Shown: positions 51,995 to 61,423 of the stretch, piece after piece | Position numbering within the stretch: the stretch's first letter is position 1 | Layout of the letters: each line of letters opens with the position of its first letter | NCBI GenBank assembly: GCA_023425645.1 | Contig: JAFACG010000037.1 | Location: forward strand, 10,355 to 74,354 | Length of the DNA: 64,000 nt | Origin: Pseudomonadota bacterium | GTDB lineage: Bacteria; Pseudomonadota; Gammaproteobacteria; Burkholderiales; Burkholderiaceae_B | Direction: 5' to 3' | The notes under the pieces: model-generated | Seen by the model: only the letters and a program-made list of their open reading frames with translations | The model's database searches: none | What the model was told of the DNA's origin: nothing | Program-made: the position numbers and the translations under genes

Positions 51995-52782
51995 GCCAGG
52001 ACGTCGCCAGCGAACTCTCCTGCCGCATCATCCCCTGCCTGGACGTGACCGCCGGACGCGTGGTCAAGGGCGTGAACTTCGTGGACCTGGTCGATGCCGG
52101 CGATCCCGTCGAGATCGCCCGCCAGTACAACGAACAAGGCGCGGACGAGCTCACCTTCCTAGACATCACCGCCACCTCGGACAACCGCGACCTGATCCTG
52201 CCCATCATCGAACAAGTCGCCAGCCAGGTGTTCATTCCCCTGACGGTGGGCGGCGGCGTGCGTGAAGTGGCGGACGTGCAGCGCCTGCTCAATGCGGGCG
52301 CCGACAAGGTCTCCATCAACAGCGCCGCCATCACCAATCCGGACCTGGTGCGCGCCGCCAGCGACCACCACGGCAACCAGTGCATCGTGGTGGCCATCGA
52401 CGCGCGCCGCGTCAGCGCCGCGGGCGAGCCGCCCCGCTGGGAAGTGTTCACCCACGGCGGCCGCCGGGCCACCGGGCTGGACGTCGTGGAATGGGCGGTG
52501 CGCATGGCCGACTACGGCGCGGGCGAGCTGCTGCTGACCAGCATGGACCGCGACGGCACCAAGTCGGGCTTCGACCTCGAACTGACCCGCGCCGTCTCCA
52601 GCGCCGTCTCCGTGCCGGTGATCGCCTCCGGCGGCGTGGGCGGGCTGCAGGACCTGGCCGATGGCGTGCTGCAGGGCGGCGCCAGCGCCGTGCTGGCCGC
52701 CAGCATTTTCCACTACGGACAACATTCGATCGCCGAGGCCAAGGAGTTCATGGCCGCCCAAGGCATACAGGTACGCCGCTGA
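51991..52782 (+). CDS. hisF: Imidazole glycerol phosphate synthase, cyclase subunit
   Basis: A 263-residue TIM barrel homologous to HisA. Catalytic Asp residues lie in [20 protein letters not shown] and [18 protein letters not shown]; phosphate loops are [10 protein letters not shown] and [11 protein letters not shown]. It uses ammonia from HisH. It overlaps hisA by 4 bp and hisI by 1 bp (TGATG). Confidence 0.96.
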   Translation: MSQDVASELSCRIIPCLDVTAGRVVKGVNFVDLVDAGDPVEIARQYNEQGADELTFLDITATSDNRDLILPIIEQVASQVFIPLTVGGGVREVADVQRLLNAGADKVSINSAAITNPDLVRAASDHHGNQCIVVAIDARRVSAAGEPPRWEVFTHGGRRATGLDVVEWAVRMADYGAGELLLTSMDRDGTKSGFDLELTRAVSSAVSVPVIASGGVGGLQDLADGVLQGGASAVLAASIFHYGQHSIAEAKEFMAAQGIQVRR

Positions 52783-53186
52783 TGTCTACCCTACCCGCCT
52801 GGCTGGCCGAGGTCCGGTTCGACGAGCAGGGACTGATCCCCGCCATCGCCCAGGACCAGGCCAGCGGAAAAATCCTCATGGTCGCCTGGATGAACCAGGA
52901 GTCGCTGCTGGAGACGGCGCGCACGCGGCGCGCCGTGTACTGGTCGCGCTCGCGCCAGCGCCTCTGGCGCAAGGGCGAGGAATCCGGCCACGTCCAGCAC
53001 GTCTCGGACATCCGCCTGGACTGCGACGGCGACGTCATCCTCCTGAGCGTCGAGCAGGTCGGCCACATCGCCTGCCATACCGGCCGGGAAAGCTGCTTCT
53101 TTCGCCAGCTGCAGGGACGGGACGAGCAGGCGCAATGGGCCATCACCGATCCCGTGCTGAAAGACCCGGAGCACATCTACCGATGA
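52782..53186 (+). CDS. hisI: Phosphoribosyl-AMP cyclohydrolase
   Basis: A 134-residue zinc/magnesium enzyme, separate from HisE as in most betaproteobacteria. Signature segments are [35 protein letters not shown], the metal Asp cluster [13 protein letters not shown] and the Cys/His of [13 protein letters not shown]. It overlaps hisE (ATGA). Confidence 0.95.
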   Translation: MSTLPAWLAEVRFDEQGLIPAIAQDQASGKILMVAWMNQESLLETARTRRAVYWSRSRQRLWRKGEESGHVQHVSDIRLDCDGDVILLSVEQVGHIACHTGRESCFFRQLQGRDEQAQWAITDPVLKDPEHIYR

Positions 53187-53536
53187 GCCAAGAACTGAAT
53201 CCCGACACCATCCTGGAACACCTGGGCCGCACCCTGAAGTCGCGCCTGCCCGCCCAGGGCGGCGACCCGGCATCGTCCTACGCCGCCAAGCTGTTCGCCA
53301 AGGGGCCGGACGCCTTCCTGAAGAAGATAGGCGAAGAAGCCACGGAACTGGTCATGGCCGCCAAGGACGAACAGCGCGAGCGCATCGTCAGCGAGACCGC
53401 CGACCTGTGGTTCCACAGCCTGGTGGCCCTGACCTACTACGGCTTGGAGCCGCGCGACGTGCTGGCCGAGCTGGTGCGCCGCGAGGGCACCTCGGGACTG
53501 GCGGAAAAAGCCTCCCGGCCGCGCGACGGACTGTAA
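53183..53536 (+). CDS. hisE: Phosphoribosyl-ATP pyrophosphatase
   Basis: A 117-residue all-alpha pyrophosphohydrolase of the MazG-like superfamily. [18 protein letters not shown] and [14 protein letters not shown] carry the acidic metal ligands. It closes the his operon. The product feeds HisI encoded just upstream. Confidence 0.94.
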   Translation: MSQELNPDTILEHLGRTLKSRLPAQGGDPASSYAAKLFAKGPDAFLKKIGEEATELVMAAKDEQRERIVSETADLWFHSLVALTYYGLEPRDVLAELVRREGTSGLAEKASRPRDGL

Positions 53537-53623
53537 TCCTGTCACGCAGACGCGATACACTGTCCGGATACATGGACTTATTCAAGGCGCCCGCCGGGCG
53601 GGCGTCCCGCTACCGAGGTTCCT

Positions 53624-53992
53624 ATGAGCGAGAACTGTCTCTTCTGTAAAATCGCCGCCGGCGACATTCCCTCCAAGAAAGTCTACGAGGACGAGGACTT
53701 CCTGGTCATCCACGACATCAATCCGGCCGCTCCGGTACATCTACTGGTAATCCCCAAGCAGCACGTGCAGTCCCTGCAGGCAATTTCTCCCGAAGACAGC
53801 GTGTGGTTGGGTAAAATGTTGGCAATGGCCCCGACGCTGGCTGCCCAGGCAGGCTGCCGTCCCGGACCCGAAGGCGGCTTTCGCGTCGTGATCAACAACG
53901 GCCTCGACGGCGGGCAGGAAATCAATCACTTACACATGCACATCCTGGGCGGTCCGCGCCCATGGGCACATCGCGCAGCCGTGGCTGCATAA
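53624..53992 (+). CDS. HIT-family (HINT-type) nucleotide hydrolase
   Basis: A 122-residue histidine-triad protein. N-terminal CLFCKIAAGDIPSKKVYED and C-terminal QEINHLHMHILGG, with the HxHxH triad, match HinT, which hydrolyses purine nucleoside phosphoramidates. Its placement between hisE and tatA is usual in this bacterial group. It lies 12 bp upstream of tatA. Confidence 0.93.
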   Translation: MSENCLFCKIAAGDIPSKKVYEDEDFLVIHDINPAAPVHLLVIPKQHVQSLQAISPEDSVWLGKMLAMAPTLAAQAGCRPGPEGGFRVVINNGLDGGQEINHLHMHILGGPRPWAHRAAVAA

Positions 53993-54004
53993 CGGAGATA
54001 CATT

Positions 54005-54238
54005 ATGGGTAGCTTTAGCATTTGGCACTGGCTGGTCGTCCTGGTCATCGTCGCCCTCATTTTCGGCACCAAGAAGCTGCGCAACATCGGCTCGGACCTG
54101 GGCGGCGCCGTCAAGGGCTTCAAGGAAGGCATGAAAGACGCGGCCGATGACGGCAAGACCCCCGAATCGGTGAGCCAGCGCGCCGCCGATCCTCAGACCA
54201 TCGACGTGCAGGCCACGGAAAAATCCGATCGCGCCTGA
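54005..54238 (+). CDS. tatA: Twin-arginine translocase subunit TatA
   Basis: A 77-residue protein with a short N-terminal membrane helix ([16 protein letters not shown]), the hinge GTKKLRN and an amphipathic helix [18 protein letters not shown], then a polar tail. It oligomerises to form the pore for folded proteins. It is first of tatABC. Confidence 0.95.
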   Translation: MGSFSIWHWLVVLVIVALIFGTKKLRNIGSDLGGAVKGFKEGMKDAADDGKTPESVSQRAADPQTIDVQATEKSDRA

Positions 54239-54258
54239 TCGCTTTTGTGTGAGCTTCA

Positions 54259-54750
54259 ATGTTTGATGTCAGCTTTACCGAGTTAATCGTCATCGGCGTG
54301 GTCGCCCTGATCGTCATCGGTCCCGAGCGTCTGCCCAAGGTGGCTCGCACGGCAGGGCACCTGCTCGGCCGCGCGCAGCGCTATGTCAACGAAGTCAAGT
54401 CCGACATCCAGCGCGAAATCAACCTGGACGAAGTCAACAAGCTCAAGGACCAGATGGAAGAGGCGGCCCGTTCCGTGCGCTCTTCCGTCGAAGACACGGG
54501 CAAGAGCCTGAGCCAGTCGCTGGAGCAGGCGCGCGACGCCCTCCAGCAGGCCTCGGACTCGGCGCGCAGCGCCCTGTCCGCCCAGTCCGACGAGCCCGCC
54601 CGGAAAGCGGACGCGCCGCCCGCCGCTCCCGAGCCCGCCGCTCCCGAGCCCGCCGCCGGCGACGCGCCGCAGGACGCGGCCAGGCCCGCGCCCGCACAGT
54701 CCGCCCCAGGGGACGCTCCCGCCTCCAACCCCAAAGGACCGACGGCATGA
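54259..54750 (+). CDS. tatB: Twin-arginine translocase subunit TatB
   Basis: A 163-residue protein with an N-terminal helix containing the TatB-specific Glu (MFDVSFTELIVIGVVALIVI), GPERLPKVART hinge, long amphipathic helix and a Pro/Ala-rich tail with repeated APEPA units. It joins TatC to recognise twin-arginine signals. It overlaps tatC by 4 bp. Confidence 0.95.
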   Translation: MFDVSFTELIVIGVVALIVIGPERLPKVARTAGHLLGRAQRYVNEVKSDIQREINLDEVNKLKDQMEEAARSVRSSVEDTGKSLSQSLEQARDALQQASDSARSALSAQSDEPARKADAPPAAPEPAAPEPAAGDAPQDAARPAPAQSAPGDAPASNPKGPTA

Positions 54751-55514
54751 GCACCGAAGCGCCTCAGGAAGACTCCTTCATCTCCCACTTGATCGAGCTG
54801 CGCACCCGCCTGCTGCGGGCCGTGCTGACCGTGGTGGGCATTTTCGTGGTGCTGTTCATGTACCCCGGCGCCTCGGCCATCTACGACGTGCTGGCCCAGC
54901 CCATGATGGCCTCGCTGCCCGAAGGCACGCGCATGATCGCCACCGGCGTCATCACGCCCTTCATGGTGCCCGTCAAGGTCACCCTGATGGCCGCCTTCGT
55001 GCTGGCCCTGCCCGTGGTGCTCTACCAGGCCTGGGCCTTCATCGCGCCCGGCCTGTACAGCCACGAAAAAAAACTGGCCCTGCCGCTGATCTTCACCAGC
55101 ACCCTGCTGTTCATCGCCGGCATGGCCTTCTGCTATTTCGTGGTGTTCCGCACGGTGTTCCACTTCATCGCCACCTTCGCGCCGCAGTCCATCACGCCGG
55201 CGCCGGACATCGAAGCCTACCTGGGCTTTGTCATGACCATGTTCATGGCCTTCGGCATCACCTTCGAGGTGCCCATCGCCGTGATCCTGCTGGTCAAGAC
55301 CGACGTGGTCACGGTGGCCAAGCTGCGCGAGATCCGCGGCTACGTCATCGTGGGCGCCTTCGTGATCGCCGCCATCGTCACGCCCCCGGACGTGGTCAGC
55401 CAGATCCTGCTGGCCGCGCCGCTGTGCCTGCTGTACGAAATGGGCATCCTGGCGGCCAGCATGATCAAGAAACGCGAAGTCCCGGAAAGCGAAAGACGCG
55501 AGCTGGACCTCTAG
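54747..55514 (+). CDS. tatC: Twin-arginine translocase subunit TatC
   Basis: A 255-residue six-helix protein that binds twin-arginine signal peptides. Signatures are SFISHLIELRTRLLRAV, YQAWAFIAPGLYSHEKK and ITPPDVVSQ-type segment IVTPPDVVSQILLAAPLCLL. Substrates in this window likely include the PetA Rieske protein, which has an N-terminal RR motif. Confidence 0.96.
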   Translation: MSTEAPQEDSFISHLIELRTRLLRAVLTVVGIFVVLFMYPGASAIYDVLAQPMMASLPEGTRMIATGVITPFMVPVKVTLMAAFVLALPVVLYQAWAFIAPGLYSHEKKLALPLIFTSTLLFIAGMAFCYFVVFRTVFHFIATFAPQSITPAPDIEAYLGFVMTMFMAFGITFEVPIAVILLVKTDVVTVAKLREIRGYVIVGAFVIAAIVTPPDVVSQILLAAPLCLLYEMGILAASMIKKREVPESERRELDL

Positions 55515-55538
55515 AACGCATCCCGGTCCACGGTAAAA

Positions 55539-55573
55539 AGCCCCTTGTCGCCATGACAAGGGGCTCTTTTTTT
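55539..55573. terminator. Rho-independent terminator after tatC (bidirectional shape)
   Basis: The 11 bp stem AGCCCCTTGTC / GACAAGGGGCT is followed by seven Ts and preceded by an A-run, so it can terminate both tatC and the convergent degQ-like gene. Confidence 0.9.
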
Positions 55574-55602
55574 GCCGCACGGAAACAAGCGGCAGCGGGC
55601 CT

Positions 55603-56781
55603 TCAGCGGTTCCGGGCCGCCGGCCGCGCGCCCACCTTGACCTTCAGCTCCAGCGTCCTGCCCTCGCGCAGCAGGGACAGGGCGACCTCCTGGCCGGGCT
55701 TGATGGGCGCGATCTGGTTCAGCAGGCCGATGGAGTCGGTGACCTTCTGGCCATTGAAGCGCAGCACGATATCCCCCACCCGCATGCCCGCCTGGGCGCC
55801 CGGGCCCTGGTGCTGCAGGCTGGCGATGATGACGCCTTCGTCGCTGTCCAGATGGAAGACTTTGGCCAGATCCGGCGTGATGTCCTGCGGCTCCAGGCCC
55901 AGCCAGCCGCGCGTCACCACGCCATTGCGGATGATCTCCTCCATGATGGCCAGGGCCGTCGTGGCGGGGATGGCAAAGCCTATGCCCAGGGATCCGCCCG
56001 TCTCGGAATAGATGGCGGTGTTGATGCCCACCAGCCGGCCGCGCGCATTCACCAGCGCGCCGCCCGAATTGCCGGGATTGATGGCCGCGTCGGTCTGGAT
56101 GAAGTTCTCGTAGATATTGATGCCCAGGCGGTTGCGTCCCAGCCCCGACACAATGCCCATGGTCGTGGTCTGGCCCACGCCGAACGGATTGCCGATGGCC
56201 AGCACCACATCCCCCACGCGCAGATCCGAGCTGTCCTCGGCCGCAATCGCGGTCAGGCCGGACAGATCGATCTTCAGCACGGCCAGATCGCTTTCCGGGT
56301 CCGCGCCTATCAGCCGCGCCCGCGCCTGGCGTCCGTCGGCCAGGGCGACCTCGATGGCGTCGGCCGCCTCGATCACATGGTAATTGGTGAGGATGAAGCC
56401 TTCCTCATGTACGATCACTCCCGAGCCCAGGTTGGTATTGGGGCGGCGCTCGATCAGGTCGGGCAGTTCGCGGAACAGGCGGTTCAGCTCTGGATCCTGG
56501 AACGGCGACGGATTGCCGCCCAGATGCTTGCTGGTGTACACATTGACCACGGCGGGCGCGGCGCTGGCGACGGCGGACGCATAAGACAGGGGCCCCGGCC
56601 CGGCTTGCACGGCGCTCGGCGCGACCGGCGAAGCCGGCGCCGGGACAGGCGCGGCGGGCTTGGCCGGCGTCGCAGGCGCGCCCAGCCACTGCGGCCTGAG
56701 TGTCGCCACGATAAAGAAGCCCGCCAGACAGACCGTCACCGCTTGAGCAAATACCAGCCACAATCGACGCATAGCACTCAT
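55603..56781 (-). CDS. DegS/DegQ-like trypsin-like periplasmic protease with one PDZ domain
   Basis: A 392-residue S1C serine protease. An N-terminal membrane anchor (AVTVCLAGFFIVATL) and a Pro/Ala linker precede the catalytic domain with His135 (TNYHV), Asp165 (SDLAVLK) and Ser239 (NPGNSGGAL). A single PDZ domain spans about 300-385. One PDZ and an uncleaved anchor resemble DegS more than DegP. Neighbours downstream of petABC in relatives are the same, so it is the family's usual AlgW/DegS-type gene. Confidence 0.9.
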   Translation of the reverse strand: MSAMRRLWLVFAQAVTVCLAGFFIVATLRPQWLGAPATPAKPAAPVPAPASPVAPSAVQAGPGPLSYASAVASAAPAVVNVYTSKHLGGNPSPFQDPELNRLFRELPDLIERRPNTNLGSGVIVHEEGFILTNYHVIEAADAIEVALADGRQARARLIGADPESDLAVLKIDLSGLTAIAAEDSSDLRVGDVVLAIGNPFGVGQTTTMGIVSGLGRNRLGINIYENFIQTDAAINPGNSGGALVNARGRLVGINTAIYSETGGSLGIGFAIPATTALAIMEEIIRNGVVTRGWLGLEPQDITPDLAKVFHLDSDEGVIIASLQHQGPGAQAGMRVGDIVLRFNGQKVTDSIGLLNQIAPIKPGQEVALSLLREGRTLELKVKVGARPAARNR

Positions 56782-56797
56782 TCAGATAAGGATTTCC

Positions 56798-57574
56798 ATG
56801 ACACAGGTTTCAACTGCCGATCTGGCCAACTGGCTGGACACCACCCTGGATGCCGCCCGGTTCAAGGATTACTGCCCCAACGGCCTGCAGGTGGAGGGCA
56901 AGCCCGTCATCCGCAAACTGGTCACCGGCGTGACCGCATCGCTGGCGCTGGTGGACGCGGCCATCGCCCGCCAAGCGGACGCCATCCTGGTGCACCACGG
57001 CTGGTTCTGGAAGAACGAGAATCCCTGCATACGCGGCGCCAGGAAAACGCGCATCGAACGCGTCCTGCAGCACCAGCTTAACCTGCTCGGCTACCATCTG
57101 CCCCTGGACGCCCACCCGGAATTCGGCAATAACGCCCAGCTGGGGCGCCGGCTGGGGATAGAGCCGCTGCGCGATGAACAAGGCCGACCCCGCACCTGCG
57201 GCCCGGACGGACTGGTCTGGCTGGGCGAATTGGCGGAGCCGGCGACCCTCGAAACCTTTCGCCTGACAGTTTGCAGTAATTTACAACGTGAGCCACTGGT
57301 TGTTGGGGATTTACAACGAAACATACGCCGCATCGCCTGGTGCACGGGCGGAGCGCAGGGTTTCATCGACGCCGCGATCGAAGCCGGCGCGGACCTGTAC
57401 ATCACCGGCGAGGCCTCGGAACAGACCTTTCACAGCGCCCAGGAGAACGGCATCGCCTTCATGGCGGCGGGTCATCACGCCACCGAACGCTACGGCGCCA
57501 AGGCCCTGGGCGAGGAGATCGCCCGGCGCTTTGGCATCGAGGTCGAGTTCGTGGATCTGGACAATCCCGTGTGA
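56798..57574 (+). CDS. Nif3-like dinuclear metal-centre protein
   Basis: A 258-residue protein of the NIF3/YbgI family. Metal-binding His in ADAILVHHGWFWKNE, LPLDAHPEFGNNAQL and GHHATERYGAKALG are in place. The family forms hexameric toroids; GTP cyclohydrolase I type 2 annotations are uncertain. It is divergent from the protease gene over 16 bp. Confidence 0.9.
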   Translation: MTQVSTADLANWLDTTLDAARFKDYCPNGLQVEGKPVIRKLVTGVTASLALVDAAIARQADAILVHHGWFWKNENPCIRGARKTRIERVLQHQLNLLGYHLPLDAHPEFGNNAQLGRRLGIEPLRDEQGRPRTCGPDGLVWLGELAEPATLETFRLTVCSNLQREPLVVGDLQRNIRRIAWCTGGAQGFIDAAIEAGADLYITGEASEQTFHSAQENGIAFMAAGHHATERYGAKALGEEIARRFGIEVEFVDLDNPV

Positions 57575-57711
57575 ACGGCGGACAGGCGCGCTGACATGAC
57601 GCTGAACAAGGTTTTATGCGGCTGACAGCTAGACACGGGCCGGTGAAGAAGGGCTAAAATCAAGTATCCGGCAGCGACCCGACTTGGCATTGCCGGCTGG
57701 TTTGCATGAAC

Positions 57712-57737
57712 AAAAAAGGGTGCCTGACGACACCCTT
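57712..57737 (-). terminator. Rho-independent terminator of mscL
   Basis: On the minus strand AAGGGTG / CACCCTT with an 8-base loop is followed by a run of Ts, about 30 bp after the mscL stop. Confidence 0.75.
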
Positions 57738-57765
57738 GCTCTAGCGCATTGATCAGGCAACGCCT

Positions 57766-58215
57766 TTATTTCTTCAGCGAATCCCGGATCTCGCGCAACA
57801 ACAGCACGTCCTCGGGGGTTGGCTCAGGAGCGGCTTCCTCCTTCTTGACCACGGTGTCGCGCATGCGGTTGACCATCTTCACCATGCAGAACACCACGAA
57901 GGCCAGCAGGATGAAATTGATCAGTATGGTCAGGAAGTTGCCCCACGACAGGATAACGGCGCCCGCCTTGGTCAGGGCATCGAAGGTTTCAGGGCCGCTG
58001 TAGCCTTCGGGCAGGCGCAAGACCGTGAATTGATTGGTGAAATCGACTTCGCCCCCCAGTATGAAGCTGATGACGGGCATGATGATGTCCTTCACCAGCG
58101 AGTCGATGATCTTGCCGAACGCGGCCCCGATGATGACACCGACCGCGAGGTCTATCATGTTGCCCTTGACTGCAAACTCCCGGAATTCGTGGAGAAAACC
58201 TCGAGCCTTGTTCAT
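57766..58215 (-). CDS. mscL: Large-conductance mechanosensitive channel
   Basis: A 149-residue two-helix channel that opens under osmotic downshock. TM1 signature [26 protein letters not shown] is intact (shown in two pieces), and TM2 is [21 protein letters not shown] chose ATG 58215 with AAAGGTG upstream over an in-frame ATG at 58233. It is divergent from petA. Confidence 0.95.
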   Translation of the reverse strand: MNKARGFLHEFREFAVKGNMIDLAVGVIIGAAFGKIIDSLVKDIIMPVISFILGGEVDFTNQFTVLRLPEGYSGPETFDALTKAGAVILSWGNFLTILINFILLAFVVFCMVKMVNRMRDTVVKKEEAAPEPTPEDVLLLREIRDSLKK

Positions 58216-58255
58216 ATGTTCACCTTTGATCAAGTCATGCTGTGCTGGGTAACGC

Positions 58256-58261
58256 TATAAT
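58256..58261 (+). promoter_or_regulatory. Consensus -10 box upstream of petABC
   Basis: A perfect TATAAT lies 79 bp before the petA ATG in the mscL-petA gap. No good -35 is seen at 16-18 bp, so activator help or an unusual spacing is likely. Confidence 0.45.
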
Positions 58262-58339
58262 ACGCGGTTGAATAATATACCCAGGCCCAAATCCGTAAAT
58301 TGTGGTATGCCCGAATCGGGCAGGAATAAGGATACTAGA

Positions 58340-58984
58340 ATGAGTCAGATTACGACACAGCCCGATGACATAGGCGCGGTTGATCCCAACCTTCCGCCCG
58401 ATCCTTCGCGCCGCACCTGGGTCGCCACCGCCTGTGCGTTAGGTGGTGTCGCTGGTGTGGCCACCGCTGTTCCTTTCGTCAGCTCCTTTGCTCCGTCCGA
58501 CAAGGCCAAGGCCGCCGGCGCGCCCGTGGAAGTGGACATCTCCGGCATCGCCCCCGGCGAAATGCGCACCGTGGAATGGCGCGGCAAGCCCGTCTGGATC
58601 CTGCATCGCACGAAAGAGCAGCTGGACGCCCTGCCCAAGCTGGACAACCAGCTGGCCGACCCCAATTCGGACCGCCCCGGCTTCACGCCCGCCTACGCCA
58701 AGAACGAGTACCGTTCGCGTCGTCCTGAAATCTTTATCTGTATCGGTATCTGCACCCACCTGGGCTGCTCGCCAACGCCCCACCTGGCCGCCGGCGCCGG
58801 CGCCGGCCTGCCTGGCGGCTGGGAAGGCGGCTTCCTGTGCCCCTGCCACGGTTCGACCTTCGACCTGGCCGGCCGCGTCTACAGCAACAAGCCCGCGCCC
58901 GACAACCTCGAAATCCCGCCCTACCAGTTCTCGGCCGACGGCACGATGGTCACGATCGGCGTGGACGAAGACAACAAGGCCTAA
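58340..58984 (+). CDS. petA: Ubiquinol-cytochrome c reductase iron-sulfur subunit
   Basis: A 214-residue Rieske protein of the bc1 complex. The [2Fe-2S] ligands are in CTHLGC (Cys138, His140, disulfide Cys143) and CPCHGS (Cys167, Cys169 disulfide, His170). The N-terminus has SRRTWVATACALGGVAGVAT, a twin-arginine-type anchor. I chose ATG 58340; the in-frame ATG at 58268 precedes no conserved sequence. Confidence 0.95.
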   Translation: MSQITTQPDDIGAVDPNLPPDPSRRTWVATACALGGVAGVATAVPFVSSFAPSDKAKAAGAPVEVDISGIAPGEMRTVEWRGKPVWILHRTKEQLDALPKLDNQLADPNSDRPGFTPAYAKNEYRSRRPEIFICIGICTHLGCSPTPHLAAGAGAGLPGGWEGGFLCPCHGSTFDLAGRVYSNKPAPDNLEIPPYQFSADGTMVTIGVDEDNKA

Positions 58985-59033
58985 GGCGGCTGTAACCCAA
59001 TACGTATTCATTAAAAGATAAAGGAGCCGTTTC

Positions 59034-60422
59034 ATGGCTGGCGAGAAAACCGTCGAAACGACAGGACTCTTGGGATGGATTGACAGGCGTTTCCCCCTGA
59101 CATCCCTGTACAAGGAGCACATGTCGGAATACTACGCTCCGAAGAACTTCAACTTCTGGTACTTCTTCGGTTCCCTGGCACTGCTGGTGCTGGTCATCCA
59201 AATCGTGACCGGGATCTTCCTGGTCATGAACTACAAGCCCGACGCCAAGCTGGCGTTCGAATCCGTCGAATACATCATGCGCGAAGTGCCCGGCGGCTGG
59301 ATCATCCGCTACATGCACTCCACCGGCGCCTCCATGTTCTTCGTGGTGGTGTACCTGCACATGCTGCGCGGCCTGTTCTACGGCTCCTACCGCAAGCCCC
59401 GCGAACTGGTCTGGATCTTCGGCGTGGCCATCTTCCTGTGCCTGATGGGCGAAGCCTTCATGGGCTACCTGCTGCCCTGGGGCCAGATGTCCTACTGGGG
59501 CGCCCAGGTGATCGTGAACCTGTTCTCGGCCATCCCCTTCATCGGTCCTGACCTGGCCATCTTCATCCGCGGCGACTACGTGGTGTCCGACGCCACCCTG
59601 AACCGCTTCTTCGCCCTGCACGTGATCGCCATTCCCCTGGTCCTGCTGGGCCTGGTCGTGGCCCACCTGATCGCCCTGCACGAAGTGGGTTCCAACAACC
59701 CCGACGGCGTGGAAATCAAGAAAGGCCCCAAGGACGCCCAAGGTCGCCCCCTGGACGGCATTCCATTCCACCCCTACTACACCGTGCACGACATCCTGGG
59801 CGTGGCCGGCTTCCTGATCGTGTTCGCCGCGATCCTGTTCTTCGCGCCTGAAATGGGCGGCTACTTCCTGGAGTTCAACAACTTCACCCCGGCCGACGCC
59901 CTGAAGACGCCTCCGCACATCGCCCCGGTCTGGTACTTCACGCCGTTCTACTCGATGCTGCGCGCCACCACCGCCGACTTCACCTGGATCCTGGCCGGCG
60001 CCTCGGTCATCGCCGCCATCGCGCTGTTCGTCAAGGGCAAGCTGCCCGGCATCTGGCGCGTGGCCGTTCCCGCCATCCTGATCGCCATCGCCGTGCTGTT
60101 CCGCATCATCGACGCCAAGTTCTGGGGCGTGGTGGCCATGGGCGGCGCGGTCGTGATCCTGTTCTTCCTGCCCTGGCTGGACGCCTCGCCCGTCAAGTCG
60201 ATCCGCTATCGTCCCACCTGGCACAAAGTGCTGTACGCGATTTTCATCGTCAACTTCCTGATCCTGGGTTACCTGGGCACGCAAGCACCTAACGATCTGT
60301 TCAACCTGCTGAGCCAGATCGGCACCGTGATCTACCTGGCCTTCTTCCTGCTGATGCCGGTCTGGAGCCGCCTGGGTACGTTCAAGCCCGAACCTGATCG
60401 CGTGACCTTCCGCCCTCACTAG
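59034..60422 (+). CDS. petB: Cytochrome b of the bc1 complex
   Basis: A 462-residue integral membrane subunit holding two b hemes. Paired His ligands lie in IRYMHSTGASMFFVVVYLHM and FFALHVIAIPLVLLGLVVAH. The Qo-site PEWY motif is not obvious in the usual form; the segment reads APVWYFTPFYSMLRA, a variant seen in proteobacteria as P-x-WYF. The N- and C-terminal parts are fused, as usual outside plastids. Confidence 0.95.
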   Translation: MAGEKTVETTGLLGWIDRRFPLTSLYKEHMSEYYAPKNFNFWYFFGSLALLVLVIQIVTGIFLVMNYKPDAKLAFESVEYIMREVPGGWIIRYMHSTGASMFFVVVYLHMLRGLFYGSYRKPRELVWIFGVAIFLCLMGEAFMGYLLPWGQMSYWGAQVIVNLFSAIPFIGPDLAIFIRGDYVVSDATLNRFFALHVIAIPLVLLGLVVAHLIALHEVGSNNPDGVEIKKGPKDAQGRPLDGIPFHPYYTVHDILGVAGFLIVFAAILFFAPEMGGYFLEFNNFTPADALKTPPHIAPVWYFTPFYSMLRATTADFTWILAGASVIAAIALFVKGKLPGIWRVAVPAILIAIAVLFRIIDAKFWGVVAMGGAVVILFFLPWLDASPVKSIRYRPTWHKVLYAIFIVNFLILGYLGTQAPNDLFNLLSQIGTVIYLAFFLLMPVWSRLGTFKPEPDRVTFRPH

Positions 60423-60441
60423 GCCCACAACACGTAACGGA

Positions 60442-61296
60442 ATGACCATGATTAAAAAACTGCTTGGCGCTCTGGCCTTGTCCCTGACCTGCACGGTGGC
60501 TGTCGCCGCCGAGGGCGGCTATGCTCTGGAGCGCGCTCCCAACCGCATCAACGACATGGCTGCGCTGCAAAATGGCGCAAAACTGTTCGTCAACTACTGC
60601 CTGAACTGTCACAGCGCCAACTCCATGCGCTACAACAAGCTCACGGAAATCGGCCTGTCCGACGAAGACATCAAGAAGAACCTGCTGTTCACCTCGGACA
60701 AGGTGGGCGACCTCATGAAGATCGCCATGACGCCGGAAATGGGCAAGAAGTGGTTCGGCGCCGCGCCGCCGGACCTGTCCGTGATCGCCCGCGCCAAATC
60801 CGCCAACCTGGGCCCCACCGGCACGGACTACATCTACACCTATCTGCGCACGTTCTACCGCGACGCTTCCCGCCCCACCGGCTGGGACAACCTGGTCTTC
60901 CCCAGCGTGGGCATGCCCCACGCCCTGTGGGAGCGCCAGGGCGGCGTGACGCTGCACCGCACGACCGTGGCCGAAGAAGCCAAGGACGACGGCAGCAAGC
61001 AGTGGGTCAAGACCACCGCCACCTACGATCCCTTCGGTTTCTCCACAGTCACCAAGGAACCGCTGGCCAACTACACCGGCCATGCCACGGACTCCGTCAA
61101 ACTGGAGCCCGTCAACGCCAAGCAGGCCGCCAAGTTCGACAGCGACGTGGCCGACCTGGCCAACTTCATGGGCTGGATGGCCGAACCCGCCCAGCTGGTG
61201 CGCAAGAAGATCGGCGTGGGCGTGATGCTGTTCCTGCTGCTGTTCTTCGCCGTCGCCTGGCGTCTGAACAGCGTGTTCTGGAAAGACATCAAGTAA
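60442..61296 (+). CDS. petC: Cytochrome c1 of the bc1 complex
   Basis: A 284-residue exported cytochrome. A signal peptide (KKLLGALALSLTCTVAVAAE) is followed by the heme c motif CLNCH and axial Met in the region AMTPEMGKKWFG or later; a C-terminal anchor GVGVMLFLLLFFAVAW precedes VFWKDIK. It passes electrons from the Rieske protein to soluble cytochrome c. ATG 60448 is an alternative start. Confidence 0.95.
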   Translation: MTMIKKLLGALALSLTCTVAVAAEGGYALERAPNRINDMAALQNGAKLFVNYCLNCHSANSMRYNKLTEIGLSDEDIKKNLLFTSDKVGDLMKIAMTPEMGKKWFGAAPPDLSVIARAKSANLGPTGTDYIYTYLRTFYRDASRPTGWDNLVFPSVGMPHALWERQGGVTLHRTTVAEEAKDDGSKQWVKTTATYDPFGFSTVTKEPLANYTGHATDSVKLEPVNAKQAAKFDSDVADLANFMGWMAEPAQLVRKKIGVGVMLFLLLFFAVAWRLNSVFWKDIK

Positions 61297-61423
61297 CACG
61301 CTATGCTAGTCGGGCTGGCCGCCAGGCCTGCCCGGCTTCCCGTTTGCCAAGGCCCAGCCGCGCGGCCTTGTTTCTTGAGCCGTGAGGCTCTTGTTTTTAT
61401 TTCTACGACTGGAATCCCATACC

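Noticed and set aside
57595..57765. A small gene between the Nif3-like gene and mscL
   Set aside because: No frame with coding character is visible; the stretch is explained by the mscL terminator.
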